In this document: positions 50,632-58,859 of the stretch, in pieces
Layout: every line of letters starts with the position of its first letter
Numbering within the stretch: the first letter of the stretch is position 1
Origin: an uncultured Collinsella sp.
Lineage (GTDB): Bacteria > Actinomycetota > Coriobacteriia > Coriobacteriales > Coriobacteriaceae
Assembly: GCA_902470805.1 (NCBI GenBank)
Contig: CABRHX010000003.1
Location: 1 to 64,000 of the forward strand
Direction: 5' to 3'
Length of the DNA stretch: 64,000 nt
Notes under the pieces: model-generated
Told to the model about the DNA's origin: nothing
What the model saw: only the letters and a program-made list of their open reading frames with translations
Database searches by the model: none
Program-made: the position numbers and the translations under genes

Positions 50632-51723
50632 GTGAATACTTCTGTCGCCAAGAAGGCCAGCCAGGCGGTGCGCCTGCTCATGATGGTGCTCACGGCAGTT
50701 CTCATCTTCTTCTTCATCAATGTTATGCTGCTCGTCTCCGATATCCAGGGCACGGCGCGCGTGGTCAATTACGCCGGTCTGGTGCGCGGTACCACGCAGC
50801 GAATCGTTAAGCTCGAGGACGCGGGCCAGCCTCAAGATGACCTGCTCAAAGCCGTGGATTCATACATCAACGGCTTGCGTTACGGAAGTGACGACCTCAA
50901 CCTCGTCCGTCTCGACGACGATGAGTATCAGGCAAAGATGACCGAGCTTGCAAATTATTATGATGAGCTTTGCGCCGAGATTAGCCGCGTGCGCGAAGTC
51001 GGCTACGAGAGCACCGACATCATCTCCATGAGCGAGGAGTTCTTTGGCATTTGCGACGATGCTACGCGACTCGCAGAGGACTACTCTCAGGAGAAGGCGT
51101 CGGCGCTCAACTATCTCGAGGGCTTGGTGATCATCGACATCGTGGGCTTGGTGGCGACCTTTGCGGTCGAACTTGTTCGCGCGGTGCGCACTGCCGCGCT
51201 CAACCGCGAGCTGCAGAGCAAAGTCTATCTCGACGAAGCCACAGGACTGCCCAATATGAATAAGTGCGAGGAGATCTTGGGGCAGGAGCGGCCTGTCTCC
51301 GCGGAGGCGCCCGTTGCGCTGTGCGTCTTCGATCTTAACAATCTGCATATGGTCAATAACAACTTCGGCCATGAGAAGGGCGATGAATACATTCGCTCTT
51401 TTGCCCAACAACTGGGAAGTGTGGCGTCGGAGACGTGCTTTGTGGGTCGCGACGGCGGCGATGAGTTTATCGCGGTGCTGTGGGATGCCGACCGAGCCGC
51501 TGTGGAATCCTGTCTCGCTCGGGTTCGTGCGAACGTGAACGAGTATTCCGGGGCTCACCCCGACATGCCTATCAGCTATGCGGTGGGCTACGCGCTTTCC
51601 AGTGATTTTGATGAACCGCCTACGATGCGCGAGCTCTTTTCCCAGGCCGACAAAAACATGTACATCGACAAGAACCGCGTAAAGACAGCTGAGGCAGCCG
51701 GGCTGCAACGCGAGGACCGCTAA
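50632..51723 (+). CDS. GGDEF-domain protein with membrane sensor region
   Basis: About 363 residues. An N-terminal helix (about 13-37) and a second near 163-185 flank an extracytoplasmic helical domain that resembles PilJ/nitrate-sensor type bundles (VVNYAGLVRGTTQRIVKLE). The C-terminal GGDEF domain has LDEATGLPNMNKCEE and an intact GRDGGDEFIAV active-site loop, so it may synthesise cyclic di-GMP. No inhibitory RxxD is obvious. The GTG start has GGGGAG eight to nine bases upstream. No EAL or PilZ partner is in the window. Confidence 0.9.
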   Translation: MNTSVAKKASQAVRLLMMVLTAVLIFFFINVMLLVSDIQGTARVVNYAGLVRGTTQRIVKLEDAGQPQDDLLKAVDSYINGLRYGSDDLNLVRLDDDEYQAKMTELANYYDELCAEISRVREVGYESTDIISMSEEFFGICDDATRLAEDYSQEKASALNYLEGLVIIDIVGLVATFAVELVRAVRTAALNRELQSKVYLDEATGLPNMNKCEEILGQERPVSAEAPVALCVFDLNNLHMVNNNFGHEKGDEYIRSFAQQLGSVASETCFVGRDGGDEFIAVLWDADRAAVESCLARVRANVNEYSGAHPDMPISYAVGYALSSDFDEPPTMRELFSQADKNMYIDKNRVKTAEAAGLQREDR

Positions 51724-51739
51724 ACCCGTCCCAAATGAG

Positions 51740-52618
51740 CTATTTGAGAAGTTGTGCCATGGCGTTGACGAATTTTTGGACTTGGAGGGTGGGCTCGAGC
51801 GGGTAGTGCAGAAAGACCGGCACCTCTCGCCCGCACAGGAACGGCACGCCCACGAAGGCCGGGTGCACCCCCGACCACGCTCCGCAGGTGAGCACCGCAT
51901 CGCCCTTTTCCTCGGCTTCGTTAAAGAGCGCGAAGTCAAAGCTATCCACATCGATCACATCCACACCGCCGTCGGCTAACAGGTCGATGCGCAGGCTGTC
52001 CATAGCGTCGTTGCCGTGACGGAGCACGCGCAGGCGCATGCCCTCCAGGTCAGCAACCGTGATACGCGTCTTGCGCGCAAGCGGGCTCGTGCGCGGCACG
52101 TCGATATAAAACGGCACGTTGACGATGCGGAGCCTTTGGCATGCGTCGCCCCAGCGTGGGGTCGAAAAGCTCGACTGCACCACATCGACCTCGCGACCTA
52201 GGCTTCGCATGACAGTCTCGCGCTCGTCATAGAGGTCACTTACCGGCACAATCTCAAACCGCAGCGACGGTTCCAGATCGTGGATGCCCGACCACATCGA
52301 CAGCGCCTGGCGCCCCGGGCACATCATCGACACACCCAGACGCACGGCACCGCCATCGCCCGCCGCGCGTCGGGCACGGCGTAGCGCGTCCTCGGACTGC
52401 CGCATGATCGAACGTGCATCGTCCACCAGCAGAACACCTGCCGGCGTCACCTTAACACCAGAATGCGAGCGCTCGAACAACGTGATGCCAAACTCGGCCT
52501 CGAAGCCCGACACCTGCTTGACGAGCGCCGGGGTCGACACGCGCAATTTTGCCGCCGCCTGTGAGAAGCTTCCCAGCTCCGCGGCGGCCGTTATGGCCTC
52601 GAGTCGTCGATCGTACAC
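51740..52618 (-). CDS. LysR-family transcriptional regulator
   Basis: About 292 residues. The N-terminal helix-turn-helix (AITAAAELGSFSQAAAKLRVS) and the dimerising linker are followed by a periplasmic-binding-like effector domain. GTG at 52618 is chosen because GGGAG lies seven bases upstream and it gives the family's usual length; an ATG at 52669 lacks such a site. It is divergent from the SDR-MFS-Gfo/Idh operon and likely controls it. Confidence 0.88.
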   Translation of the reverse strand: MYDRRLEAITAAAELGSFSQAAAKLRVSTPALVKQVSGFEAEFGITLFERSHSGVKVTPAGVLLVDDARSIMRQSEDALRRARRAAGDGGAVRLGVSMMCPGRQALSMWSGIHDLEPSLRFEIVPVSDLYDERETVMRSLGREVDVVQSSFSTPRWGDACQRLRIVNVPFYIDVPRTSPLARKTRITVADLEGMRLRVLRHGNDAMDSLRIDLLADGGVDVIDVDSFDFALFNEAEEKGDAVLTCGAWSGVHPAFVGVPFLCGREVPVFLHYPLEPTLQVQKFVNAMAQLLK

Positions 52619-52716
52619 GTCAATCTCCCGTTTCCAGACGTACGCCCATGCGTGGCCGTAGGGGGTCATTTTGGCAGGTCACGCACTCAATTACGGACAA
52701 ATCTTCTTGCGAGCTA

Positions 52717-52825
52717 TAAACCATTGGTTTACGCCATTCTAACAAATATGCAATTCACCTGCGCAAATGCAAAGCATACGATAACCTGCGAAAACCACGT
52801 GGGTCGGTTAATGGGAGCGACCCAC
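52717..52825. promoter_or_regulatory. LysR-type operator candidate and leader hairpin
   Basis: TAAACCATTGGTTTA (52717-52731) is a perfect 15-bp palindrome midway between the divergent genes, matching a LysR T-N11-A site. GTGGGTCG / CGACCCAC (52799-52825) forms a stem just before the SDR ribosome-binding site. Confidence 0.6.
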
Positions 52826-52851
52826 TGGGAGGCACAAGAAGGGAAGTTCCT

Positions 52852-53733
52852 ATGAGCAATTGGCTTAAGCTCGAGGGCGATGTCTGCGCCGTGACTGGCG
52901 CACTCGGCGGTATGGGCGCCGAGATCTGCCGCGAGTTCGCCCGCAATGGCGCCAACGTCGTCATGCTCGATCTGGACGAGGAAAAGGTCAAGGCCGCAGC
53001 CGCCGACCTCGCCGCCGAGTTTTGCATCCACGCCGAGGGCTACAAGATGAACGCCACCGACGAGGCCGAGGTTCAGGCCGCCGTCGATGCCACCATCGCC
53101 GACTTCGGCCGCGTCGACGTCCTCGTCAACACCGCCGGCATCCTGCGCTTCGCCGCTATGGAGGACCTGCCACTGAGCGACTGGGAGCAGGTGCTCAATG
53201 TCAACCTCACCGGCTACTTCATCACCTCGCAGCGCTTTGGTCGCGAGATGATCAAGGCCGGCCAGGGCCGTCTGGTGCACATCTCCACCGTCGCCAGCCA
53301 CTCCCCCGAGACGTTCTCGGGCGTGTACAGCTCCACCAAGGCCGGCGTCAACATGATGTCCAAGATGCTTGCCGCCGAGTGGGGCCCCTACGGCGTGCGC
53401 TCCAACTGCGTCGAGCCCTGCTTCGTCAAGACCCCCATGTCGGCCAACTTCTACGCCGACCCCGAGGTCGAGAAGAGCCGCAGCCGCTTGATCGCCACGC
53501 GCCGCATCGGCGAGGTCAGCGATATCGCCAACGCCGTCATGTTCCTGGCGTCCAAGCGCTCGGACTTTACCACCGGCGACGCCATCAAGGTCGATGGTGG
53601 CTTCTCCAATATGATGGGCGACCTCACCGCCAAGCCCGGCGGCCGTCGCGCCTATGCCGACAACTACCTCAAGAACAAGGGTGTCGAGCTTTGGTCCGAT
53701 GAGTCCGGCGTCGCCAAGCCGACCGACCAGTAA
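52852..53733 (+). CDS. SDR-family oxidoreductase
   Basis: About 293 residues of classical short-chain dehydrogenase type. Coenzyme-binding TGALGGMGAE near residue 15, NTAG near 95, the catalytic Ser in HISTVAS and YSSTKAG with the catalytic Tyr-Lys pair are present. An Asp ending the second strand (MLDLDEE) suggests NAD+ preference. The C-terminus is extended by about 30 residues past the usual DGG end. First gene of a three-gene plus-strand cluster with a transporter and a second dehydrogenase. Confidence 0.92.
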   Translation: MSNWLKLEGDVCAVTGALGGMGAEICREFARNGANVVMLDLDEEKVKAAAADLAAEFCIHAEGYKMNATDEAEVQAAVDATIADFGRVDVLVNTAGILRFAAMEDLPLSDWEQVLNVNLTGYFITSQRFGREMIKAGQGRLVHISTVASHSPETFSGVYSSTKAGVNMMSKMLAAEWGPYGVRSNCVEPCFVKTPMSANFYADPEVEKSRSRLIATRRIGEVSDIANAVMFLASKRSDFTTGDAIKVDGGFSNMMGDLTAKPGGRRAYADNYLKNKGVELWSDESGVAKPTDQ

Positions 53734-53799
53734 ACCAGCCCGCTAGCGAGGGGCGCGGAACAAACCCCTCCCCTCCCCGCATCGATTAGAAAGAGTCCA

Positions 53800-55056
53800 A
53801 TGGCTTCCACCAACTCCAACAAGGGTCGCGCCGTCGTGCTTTCCGCCGCGTGCGTCACCATGTTCTTCATCAGCTCCATCGCGCTGTATTCCGTCGTGAG
53901 CAAGAACCTGCTCGCCGTCTACCCCGAGTGGTCCAGCGCCCTTACCTGGGCTTTCCCGGTCTTCCAGACCATCATGGCCGTGACGGGCATCTTCGCCGGC
54001 CGCATCTCCGATAAGATCGGCCCGCGCAACGTCGTGATCGCTGCCGCCGTGTGCTACGGCCTGGGCTGGTTCATGTCCGGCACCGTCACCGAGCCGTGGC
54101 AGTTCTACCTGTGGTTCTCGCTCGTCGCCGCTGTCGGCAACGGCCTGGGCTACAACCCGGCGCTCACCACCGGCCAAAAGTGGTTCATCGACAAGAAGGG
54201 TCTCGCCTCCGGCATCACCCTGGCCGCTTCGACCGCCGGTCCCGCCGTGCTGTCCCCGGTACTCGCCTCGCTGCTCATCCCGAGCCTGGGCATCTTTGGC
54301 GCCCTCAAGGCACTCGGCGTCATCTTCTTTGTGACGATCGCCGCCTCCGCCCTGTTCCTGAAGGCCCCCGAGGCCGGCTGGCTGCCCGAGGGCTTCGAGG
54401 CCCCCAAGGGTGGCGCGCATGCCGGCACCTTCGGTGACCTCACTCCGGGCGAGATGGTCAAGACCCCGCGCTTCTGGGTTCTCATCGTCACCTTCGCCTT
54501 TGCCGCCACCGCGGGCACCCTGCTCGTCGGCAAGGTTGCCTCCATCGCCGCCGTCCAGCTCTTCGCCGACCCCACGAGCGCCGCGGCCGTCGCCCTCGGC
54601 GGTGTGGTCGTCTCCGTCAACACCTGCGCCAACCTGGTCGGTCGTCTGTCCTTTGGCCAGATCATCGACAAGCTCGGCGCCTATAAGTCGCTGCTCATCA
54701 GCCTTGTCGTCACCATCGTCGCGCTCGTCATCATGTCGATGAGCTTCATGCAGAGCATGTTCTTTGTGGCACTCGCCCTGCTCGGCTTTAGCTTTGGCGC
54801 CCTGCTCGTCATCTACCCGCCGCTCACCGGTGGCGCCTTTGGCACCAGCAACATCGGCGTCAACTACGGCATCATGTTCCTGGGCTACGCCGCCTCCACC
54901 TGGATCAGCCAGCCCATCACCGCCATGCTGTATCACGCCGAGGCCGGCAGCGCCGCCTACCAGCAGTCCTTCTACGGCGCCATCGTGATCGCCGCCATCG
55001 CCGTCGTGCTCACCGTCTACATGATGGTCTCCGACAGCAAGAAGAAGTCCGCTTAG
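53800..55056 (+). CDS. MFS transporter, oxalate/formate-antiporter (OFA) type
   Basis: About 418 residues, twelve helices. GRISDKIGPRNVV (motif A), GNGLGYNPALTTGQKWF and GLASGITLAASTAGPAV are characteristic of the OFA group of carboxylate transporters. Placed between two dehydrogenases, it probably imports the organic acid or polyol they oxidise. The substrate cannot be told. Confidence 0.88.
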   Translation: MASTNSNKGRAVVLSAACVTMFFISSIALYSVVSKNLLAVYPEWSSALTWAFPVFQTIMAVTGIFAGRISDKIGPRNVVIAAAVCYGLGWFMSGTVTEPWQFYLWFSLVAAVGNGLGYNPALTTGQKWFIDKKGLASGITLAASTAGPAVLSPVLASLLIPSLGIFGALKALGVIFFVTIAASALFLKAPEAGWLPEGFEAPKGGAHAGTFGDLTPGEMVKTPRFWVLIVTFAFAATAGTLLVGKVASIAAVQLFADPTSAAAVALGGVVVSVNTCANLVGRLSFGQIIDKLGAYKSLLISLVVTIVALVIMSMSFMQSMFFVALALLGFSFGALLVIYPPLTGGAFGTSNIGVNYGIMFLGYAASTWISQPITAMLYHAEAGSAAYQQSFYGAIVIAAIAVVLTVYMMVSDSKKKSA

Positions 55057-55065
55057 TAATTGCCG

Positions 55066-55096
55066 ATGTGACAAAGGGACTGTCCCTTTGTCACAT
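55066..55096. repeat. Perfect 15-bp palindrome after the MFS gene
   Basis: ATGTGACAAAGGGAC and GTCCCTTTGTCACAT are separated by one T, nine bases after the stop codon. Halves of the same sequence occur at 22292 and 32381. Confidence 0.9.
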
Positions 55097-55124
55097 TCAC
55101 CGCCACCACCATTAAGGAGTCGAA

Positions 55125-56165
55125 ATGTCTGAGCTCAATCCCGTCCGCATTGCCGTCATCGGCGCCGGCGCCATGGGCCGCAACCACATCCGCTTTGTCA
55201 CCGAGGAGCCCGAGGCCGAGCTCGTCGCCATCGCCGACGCGTTTGAGGGCGCCCGCGCCACGGCCGAGGCCGCCGGCGTGCCGTTCTTTACCGATCCCGC
55301 CCAGATGATGGACGAGGTCAAGCCCGAGGCCGTCATCATCGCCACGCCCAACGACCTACACCTGGGCGTTGCCCGCGAGGCCGTCAAGCGCAACATCGTG
55401 CCGCTGGTCGAAAAGCCGATCTCCAACGACCTCGAGGACGCCCAGGCCTTCGCCGCCGAGGCCGAGACCGCCGGCGTGCCCGTGCTCGTGGGTCAGCACC
55501 GTCGCCACAACCCCTTCGTCAACAAGGCCAAGGAGATCATCGAGTCCGGCGAGCTGGGCAAGCTCACCGTGTCGAGCTTCCACTACATGATCTATAAGAA
55601 CGACGAGTACTTCGATGTCGAGTGGCGCCGCAAGAAGGGTGCCGGCCCGATCCTGGTCAACCTGGTGCACGACGTCGACCTGCTCCGCTACCTGCTGGGC
55701 GAGCCCGTCGCCGTCCAGGGTATGCAGTCCAGCGCCGCCCGCGGTTTTGAGACCGAGGACTCCGCCGTGGTCAACGTGCGCTTTGCCGATGGCGCGCTTG
55801 CGAGCATGACCATCTCCGACGCCACCGCCAGCCCCTGGAACTGGGAGGCCACCGCTCGCGAGGATCCGCAGTACCGCCCCTTCGACGCCGATGCCTACTT
55901 TATCGGCGGCACCAAGGGCGCCCTGTCGCTGCCCCGCCTGCACCAGTTCTCCTACGATGGCGCCTCTAACTGGCACAAGCCGCTGCAGATGGAGATCCCG
56001 GCCGTGGACCCGGCGCTGCCGCACAAGATGCAGCTCAAGCACTTTGTGAAGGTCGTCCGCCGCGAGGTCGAGCCCGTCGTGACCCCCGCCGACAACGTCA
56101 AGACGCTCACGCTTCTCAACGCCGTCAAGGAGGCCGCCGAGACCGGCAACCTCGTCGAGCTGTAA
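55125..56165 (+). CDS. Gfo/Idh/MocA-family oxidoreductase
   Basis: About 346 residues. N-terminal Rossmann domain (VAVIGAGAMGRNHIR as IAVIGAGAMGRNHI), the EKPISN motif near residue 97 with the conserved Lys, and the catalytic-type GPILVNLVHDVDLLRYLLG containing the Asp-His region typical of inositol dehydrogenase-like enzymes. It oxidises or reduces a sugar, inositol or sugar acid with NAD(P). It completes the LysR-controlled cluster. AAGGAG precedes the ATG. Confidence 0.92.
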   Translation: MSELNPVRIAVIGAGAMGRNHIRFVTEEPEAELVAIADAFEGARATAEAAGVPFFTDPAQMMDEVKPEAVIIATPNDLHLGVAREAVKRNIVPLVEKPISNDLEDAQAFAAEAETAGVPVLVGQHRRHNPFVNKAKEIIESGELGKLTVSSFHYMIYKNDEYFDVEWRRKKGAGPILVNLVHDVDLLRYLLGEPVAVQGMQSSAARGFETEDSAVVNVRFADGALASMTISDATASPWNWEATAREDPQYRPFDADAYFIGGTKGALSLPRLHQFSYDGASNWHKPLQMEIPAVDPALPHKMQLKHFVKVVRREVEPVVTPADNVKTLTLLNAVKEAAETGNLVEL

Positions 56166-56236
56166 AGATTTAGGGCGGATCGCGGCAAACCCCACGCCGA
56201 ACCCCTCGACCCGCCACAAATAAGCCCCTCTTCTTC

Positions 56237-56271
56237 GCCCCGCGAGCAGCCTCCTGTCCGCGGGGCTTTTT
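56237..56271 (+). terminator. Terminator of the SDR-MFS-Gfo/Idh cluster
   Basis: GCCCCGCG pairs with CGCGGGGC, followed by TTTTT. Confidence 0.9.
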
Positions 56272-56346
56272 AGCTACTTTACTGCCACATCTGCCCGATG
56301 ATTTTTCTGGGACACCGGCTATCTTGCGCCCCAACTTAATCCGTTC

Positions 56347-56507
56347 GCCACGAAATGGGCCCATCTACTACGTTTAACCGGTCACCCCCGACCACACCGA
56401 GAATCGCAAAATTAAAACCGCAGGTAGACGGCTTGCCGATTTTCGAAAAACCAGCGTATGGTCGCCCCCTGCGGGTCAAACGTAGTAGATGGGCCGTTTT
56501 CGTGGCG
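56347..56507. repeat. MITE-like inverted-repeat element
   Basis: The 30-base arms 56347-56376 and 56478-56507 are complementary at nearly all positions; the inner 18 (GGCCCATCTACTACGTTT) and outer 10 (CGCCACGAAA) are perfect. About 100 bases of unrelated sequence lie between, including CCGCAGG / CCTGCGG. No gene is inside. It lies in the leader region of tex. Confidence 0.85.
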
Positions 56508-56588
56508 CGGCCTCAAAACAGTCTTTTGGGACGGGTGGTATCCTTGGTAGCCCTGTGCTGCAAACGCACCTTAAACGCAAGGAGTTCC

Positions 56589-58736
56589 ATGGATCTTATC
56601 GCCCAGCTCGCCCGCGAGCTCAACCTTAAGGCCGCCAATGTCGAAGCGGCCGTCAAGCTCATCGACGAGGGCAACACCATCCCCTTTATCTCGCGCTACC
56701 GCAAGGAAGCCACGGGCGGCATGGACGACGTCGCCCTGCGCGCGCTCGACGAGCGCCTGTCCTACCTGCGCAATCTTGAGCAGCGCAAAGAGGACGTCAT
56801 CCTGCTCATCGACGCCCAGGGCAAGCTCACGCCCGAGCTCGAGCAGCAGATTCGCGAGGCCACGCAGCTCCAGCGCGTCGAGGACCTCTACAAGCCCTAC
56901 CGCAAGAAGCGCATGACCCGCGCGCAGAAGGCTCGCGAGGCCGGCCTGGAGCCGCTCGCCAATATGATCATCATGCAGGCCTCGGCCAAGGGCAGCGCGC
57001 TCGACGCCGCCGCGGCCTATATCAACGAGGACGCCGGCTTCGACACCGCCGAGAAGGCGCTCGCCGGTGCCGCCGACATCGTGGCCGAGACAGTGGCCGA
57101 GGACCCCAAGAACGTCGCCGACCTGCGCGCCTTTACGCAAAACACCGCCGACATCGTTGTCGAGGCGACCGACCCCGCCGAGAAGACTCCCTACGAGCCC
57201 TACTACAACTTTGACGAGCCGCTGCGCCGCATCCCCAACCACCGCGTGCTGGCCATCGACCGCGGCGAGCGCGAGGGCAAGCTCCGCGTGCGCGTAAACG
57301 TCGACGGCGCTGCCGCCACGGCGCGTCTCGGCAGCCGCTGGCCCCGCCGCCAGGGCGTCTTCGCGCCCGTCTTTGACGCCGCCATCGCCGACGGCTACAA
57401 GCGCCTGATGGCCCCCTCGCTGGAGCGCGAGGCCCGCGCCAAGCTCACCGTCCGTGCTCAGACCGAGGCCATCAACGTCTTTGCCAAGAACCTTGAGGGC
57501 CTGCTCTCGGCCCGCCCCGTCCGCGGCGCCCGCGTGCTCGCGCTCGACCCGGGCTACCGCACCGGCTGCAAGGTCGCCGTCATGGACGAGACCGGCAAGC
57601 TGCTTGACCACGGCGTGGTCTACCCCACCAAGCCGCGCCACGACGTCGCCGGCACCAAGCGCGAGCTCGCCCGCCTCGTCAAAAAGGACGGCGTCAACAC
57701 CATCGTTATCGGCAACGGCACCGCCAGCCGCGAGACCGAGGAAGTCGTCTCGGAGTTCATTGCCGAGCAGGCGCCCGGCTTGCGCTACACCATCGTGAAC
57801 GAGGCCGGCGCGTCGGTGTACTCCGCCTCCGAGCTCGCGAGCCAAGAGTATCCCGACCTGGACGTCACCGTGCGCGGCGCCATGAGCCTGGGCCGCCGCT
57901 TGCAGGACCCGCTGGCCGAGCTCGTCAAGATTCCGCCCCAGTCCATCGGCGTGGGCCAGTACCAGCACGACCTTGACCAGGCCGAGCTTTCGCGCACGCT
58001 GGGCCACGTGGTGGAGGACGTCGTCAACCGCGTGGGCGTCGACGTCAACACCGCGAGCGCGAGCCTACTGGGCTACGTGTCGGGCATCACGCCGAGCGTG
58101 GCCAAGAACATCGTTGCCTACCGCGAGGAAAACGGCGCCTTTACCGATCGCCGCCAGCTCAAGAAGGTCCCCAAGCTGGGACCCAAGGCATATCTCAACG
58201 CCGCGGGCTTCCTGCGCATCAGCGGCGGTAAAAACCCGCTCGACGCGACGAGCGTCCACCCCGAAAGCTACGAGGTGGCGACGTCCGTCCTGGAGCGCGC
58301 CGGCGTGGCGGCCAGCGAGCTCAGCCGCGGCGGCGTGCCCGATATCGAGCGCCGCCTGGGCAGCATCTCGGCGCTGGCAAGCGACCTGGACTGTGGCACC
58401 CTCACGCTCATCGACATCGTCAACGAGCTCAAGAAGCCCGGCCGCGACCCGCGCGACGATGCGCCCGAGGTGGTCTTTAGCCGCTCGGCACTTTCTATTG
58501 ACGACCTGGAGCCCGGCATGGAGCTCAAGGGCACGGTACGCAACGTCGTCGACTTTGGCGCCTTCATCGATGTGGGCGTGCACCAGGACGGCCTCGTACA
58601 CATCTCCAAGCTGGCCAACCGCTTCGTCAAGCACCCGAGCGACATGGTGCGCGTCGGTGACACGGTAAAGGTGTGGGTCGAAAAGGTCGATCGCGACCGC
58701 AAGAAAATCTCCCTCACCATGGTGCAGGGGAAGTAA
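56589..58736 (+). CDS. Tex family RNA-binding protein
   Basis: About 715 residues. Order: N-terminal helical Tex domain (NTIPFISRYRKEATGGMDDV near residue 35), YqgF-like domain (LALDPGYRTGCKVAVMD near 320), helix-hairpin-helix pairs (SASLLGYVSGITPSVAKNIV and KKVPKLGPKAYLNAAGFLRI), and a C-terminal S1 domain (GMELKGTVRNVVDFGAFIDVG). It binds nucleic acids and affects transcription and translation. AAGGAGTTCC precedes ATG 56589; a longer in-frame start at 56355 falls in the inverted-repeat element and is rejected. Confidence 0.95.
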   Translation: MDLIAQLARELNLKAANVEAAVKLIDEGNTIPFISRYRKEATGGMDDVALRALDERLSYLRNLEQRKEDVILLIDAQGKLTPELEQQIREATQLQRVEDLYKPYRKKRMTRAQKAREAGLEPLANMIIMQASAKGSALDAAAAYINEDAGFDTAEKALAGAADIVAETVAEDPKNVADLRAFTQNTADIVVEATDPAEKTPYEPYYNFDEPLRRIPNHRVLAIDRGEREGKLRVRVNVDGAAATARLGSRWPRRQGVFAPVFDAAIADGYKRLMAPSLEREARAKLTVRAQTEAINVFAKNLEGLLSARPVRGARVLALDPGYRTGCKVAVMDETGKLLDHGVVYPTKPRHDVAGTKRELARLVKKDGVNTIVIGNGTASRETEEVVSEFIAEQAPGLRYTIVNEAGASVYSASELASQEYPDLDVTVRGAMSLGRRLQDPLAELVKIPPQSIGVGQYQHDLDQAELSRTLGHVVEDVVNRVGVDVNTASASLLGYVSGITPSVAKNIVAYREENGAFTDRRQLKKVPKLGPKAYLNAAGFLRISGGKNPLDATSVHPESYEVATSVLERAGVAASELSRGGVPDIERRLGSISALASDLDCGTLTLIDIVNELKKPGRDPRDDAPEVVFSRSALSIDDLEPGMELKGTVRNVVDFGAFIDVGVHQDGLVHISKLANRFVKHPSDMVRVGDTVKVWVEKVDRDRKKISLTMVQGK

Positions 58737-58770
58737 CAGAAGGGCGAGCCGCCGCCATCCATCGTCGAAC

Positions 58771-58847
58771 CTGCAAGTTTTTCTCACCAGATGGGAAAAA
58801 CTTGCAAACTTTGCAAGTTTTTGTTACGCTCTGAGAAAAACTTGCAG
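58771..58847 (+). promoter_or_regulatory. Two inverted pairs with 40-bp period upstream of ATPase C
   Basis: TGCAAGTTTTT / AAAAACTTGCA occurs twice: arms at 58772-58782 and 58796-58806, then 58812-58822 and 58836-58846. The second pair is shifted exactly 40 bp from the first. The array ends 13 bases before the ATPase start codon. Confidence 0.88.
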
Positions 58848-58859
58848 ATTGGACGAACG

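Noticed and set aside
56355..56588. N-terminal extension of Tex from 56355
   Set aside because: It lies inside a MITE-like inverted repeat and is not conserved-looking; AAGGAG before ATG 56589 marks the true start.
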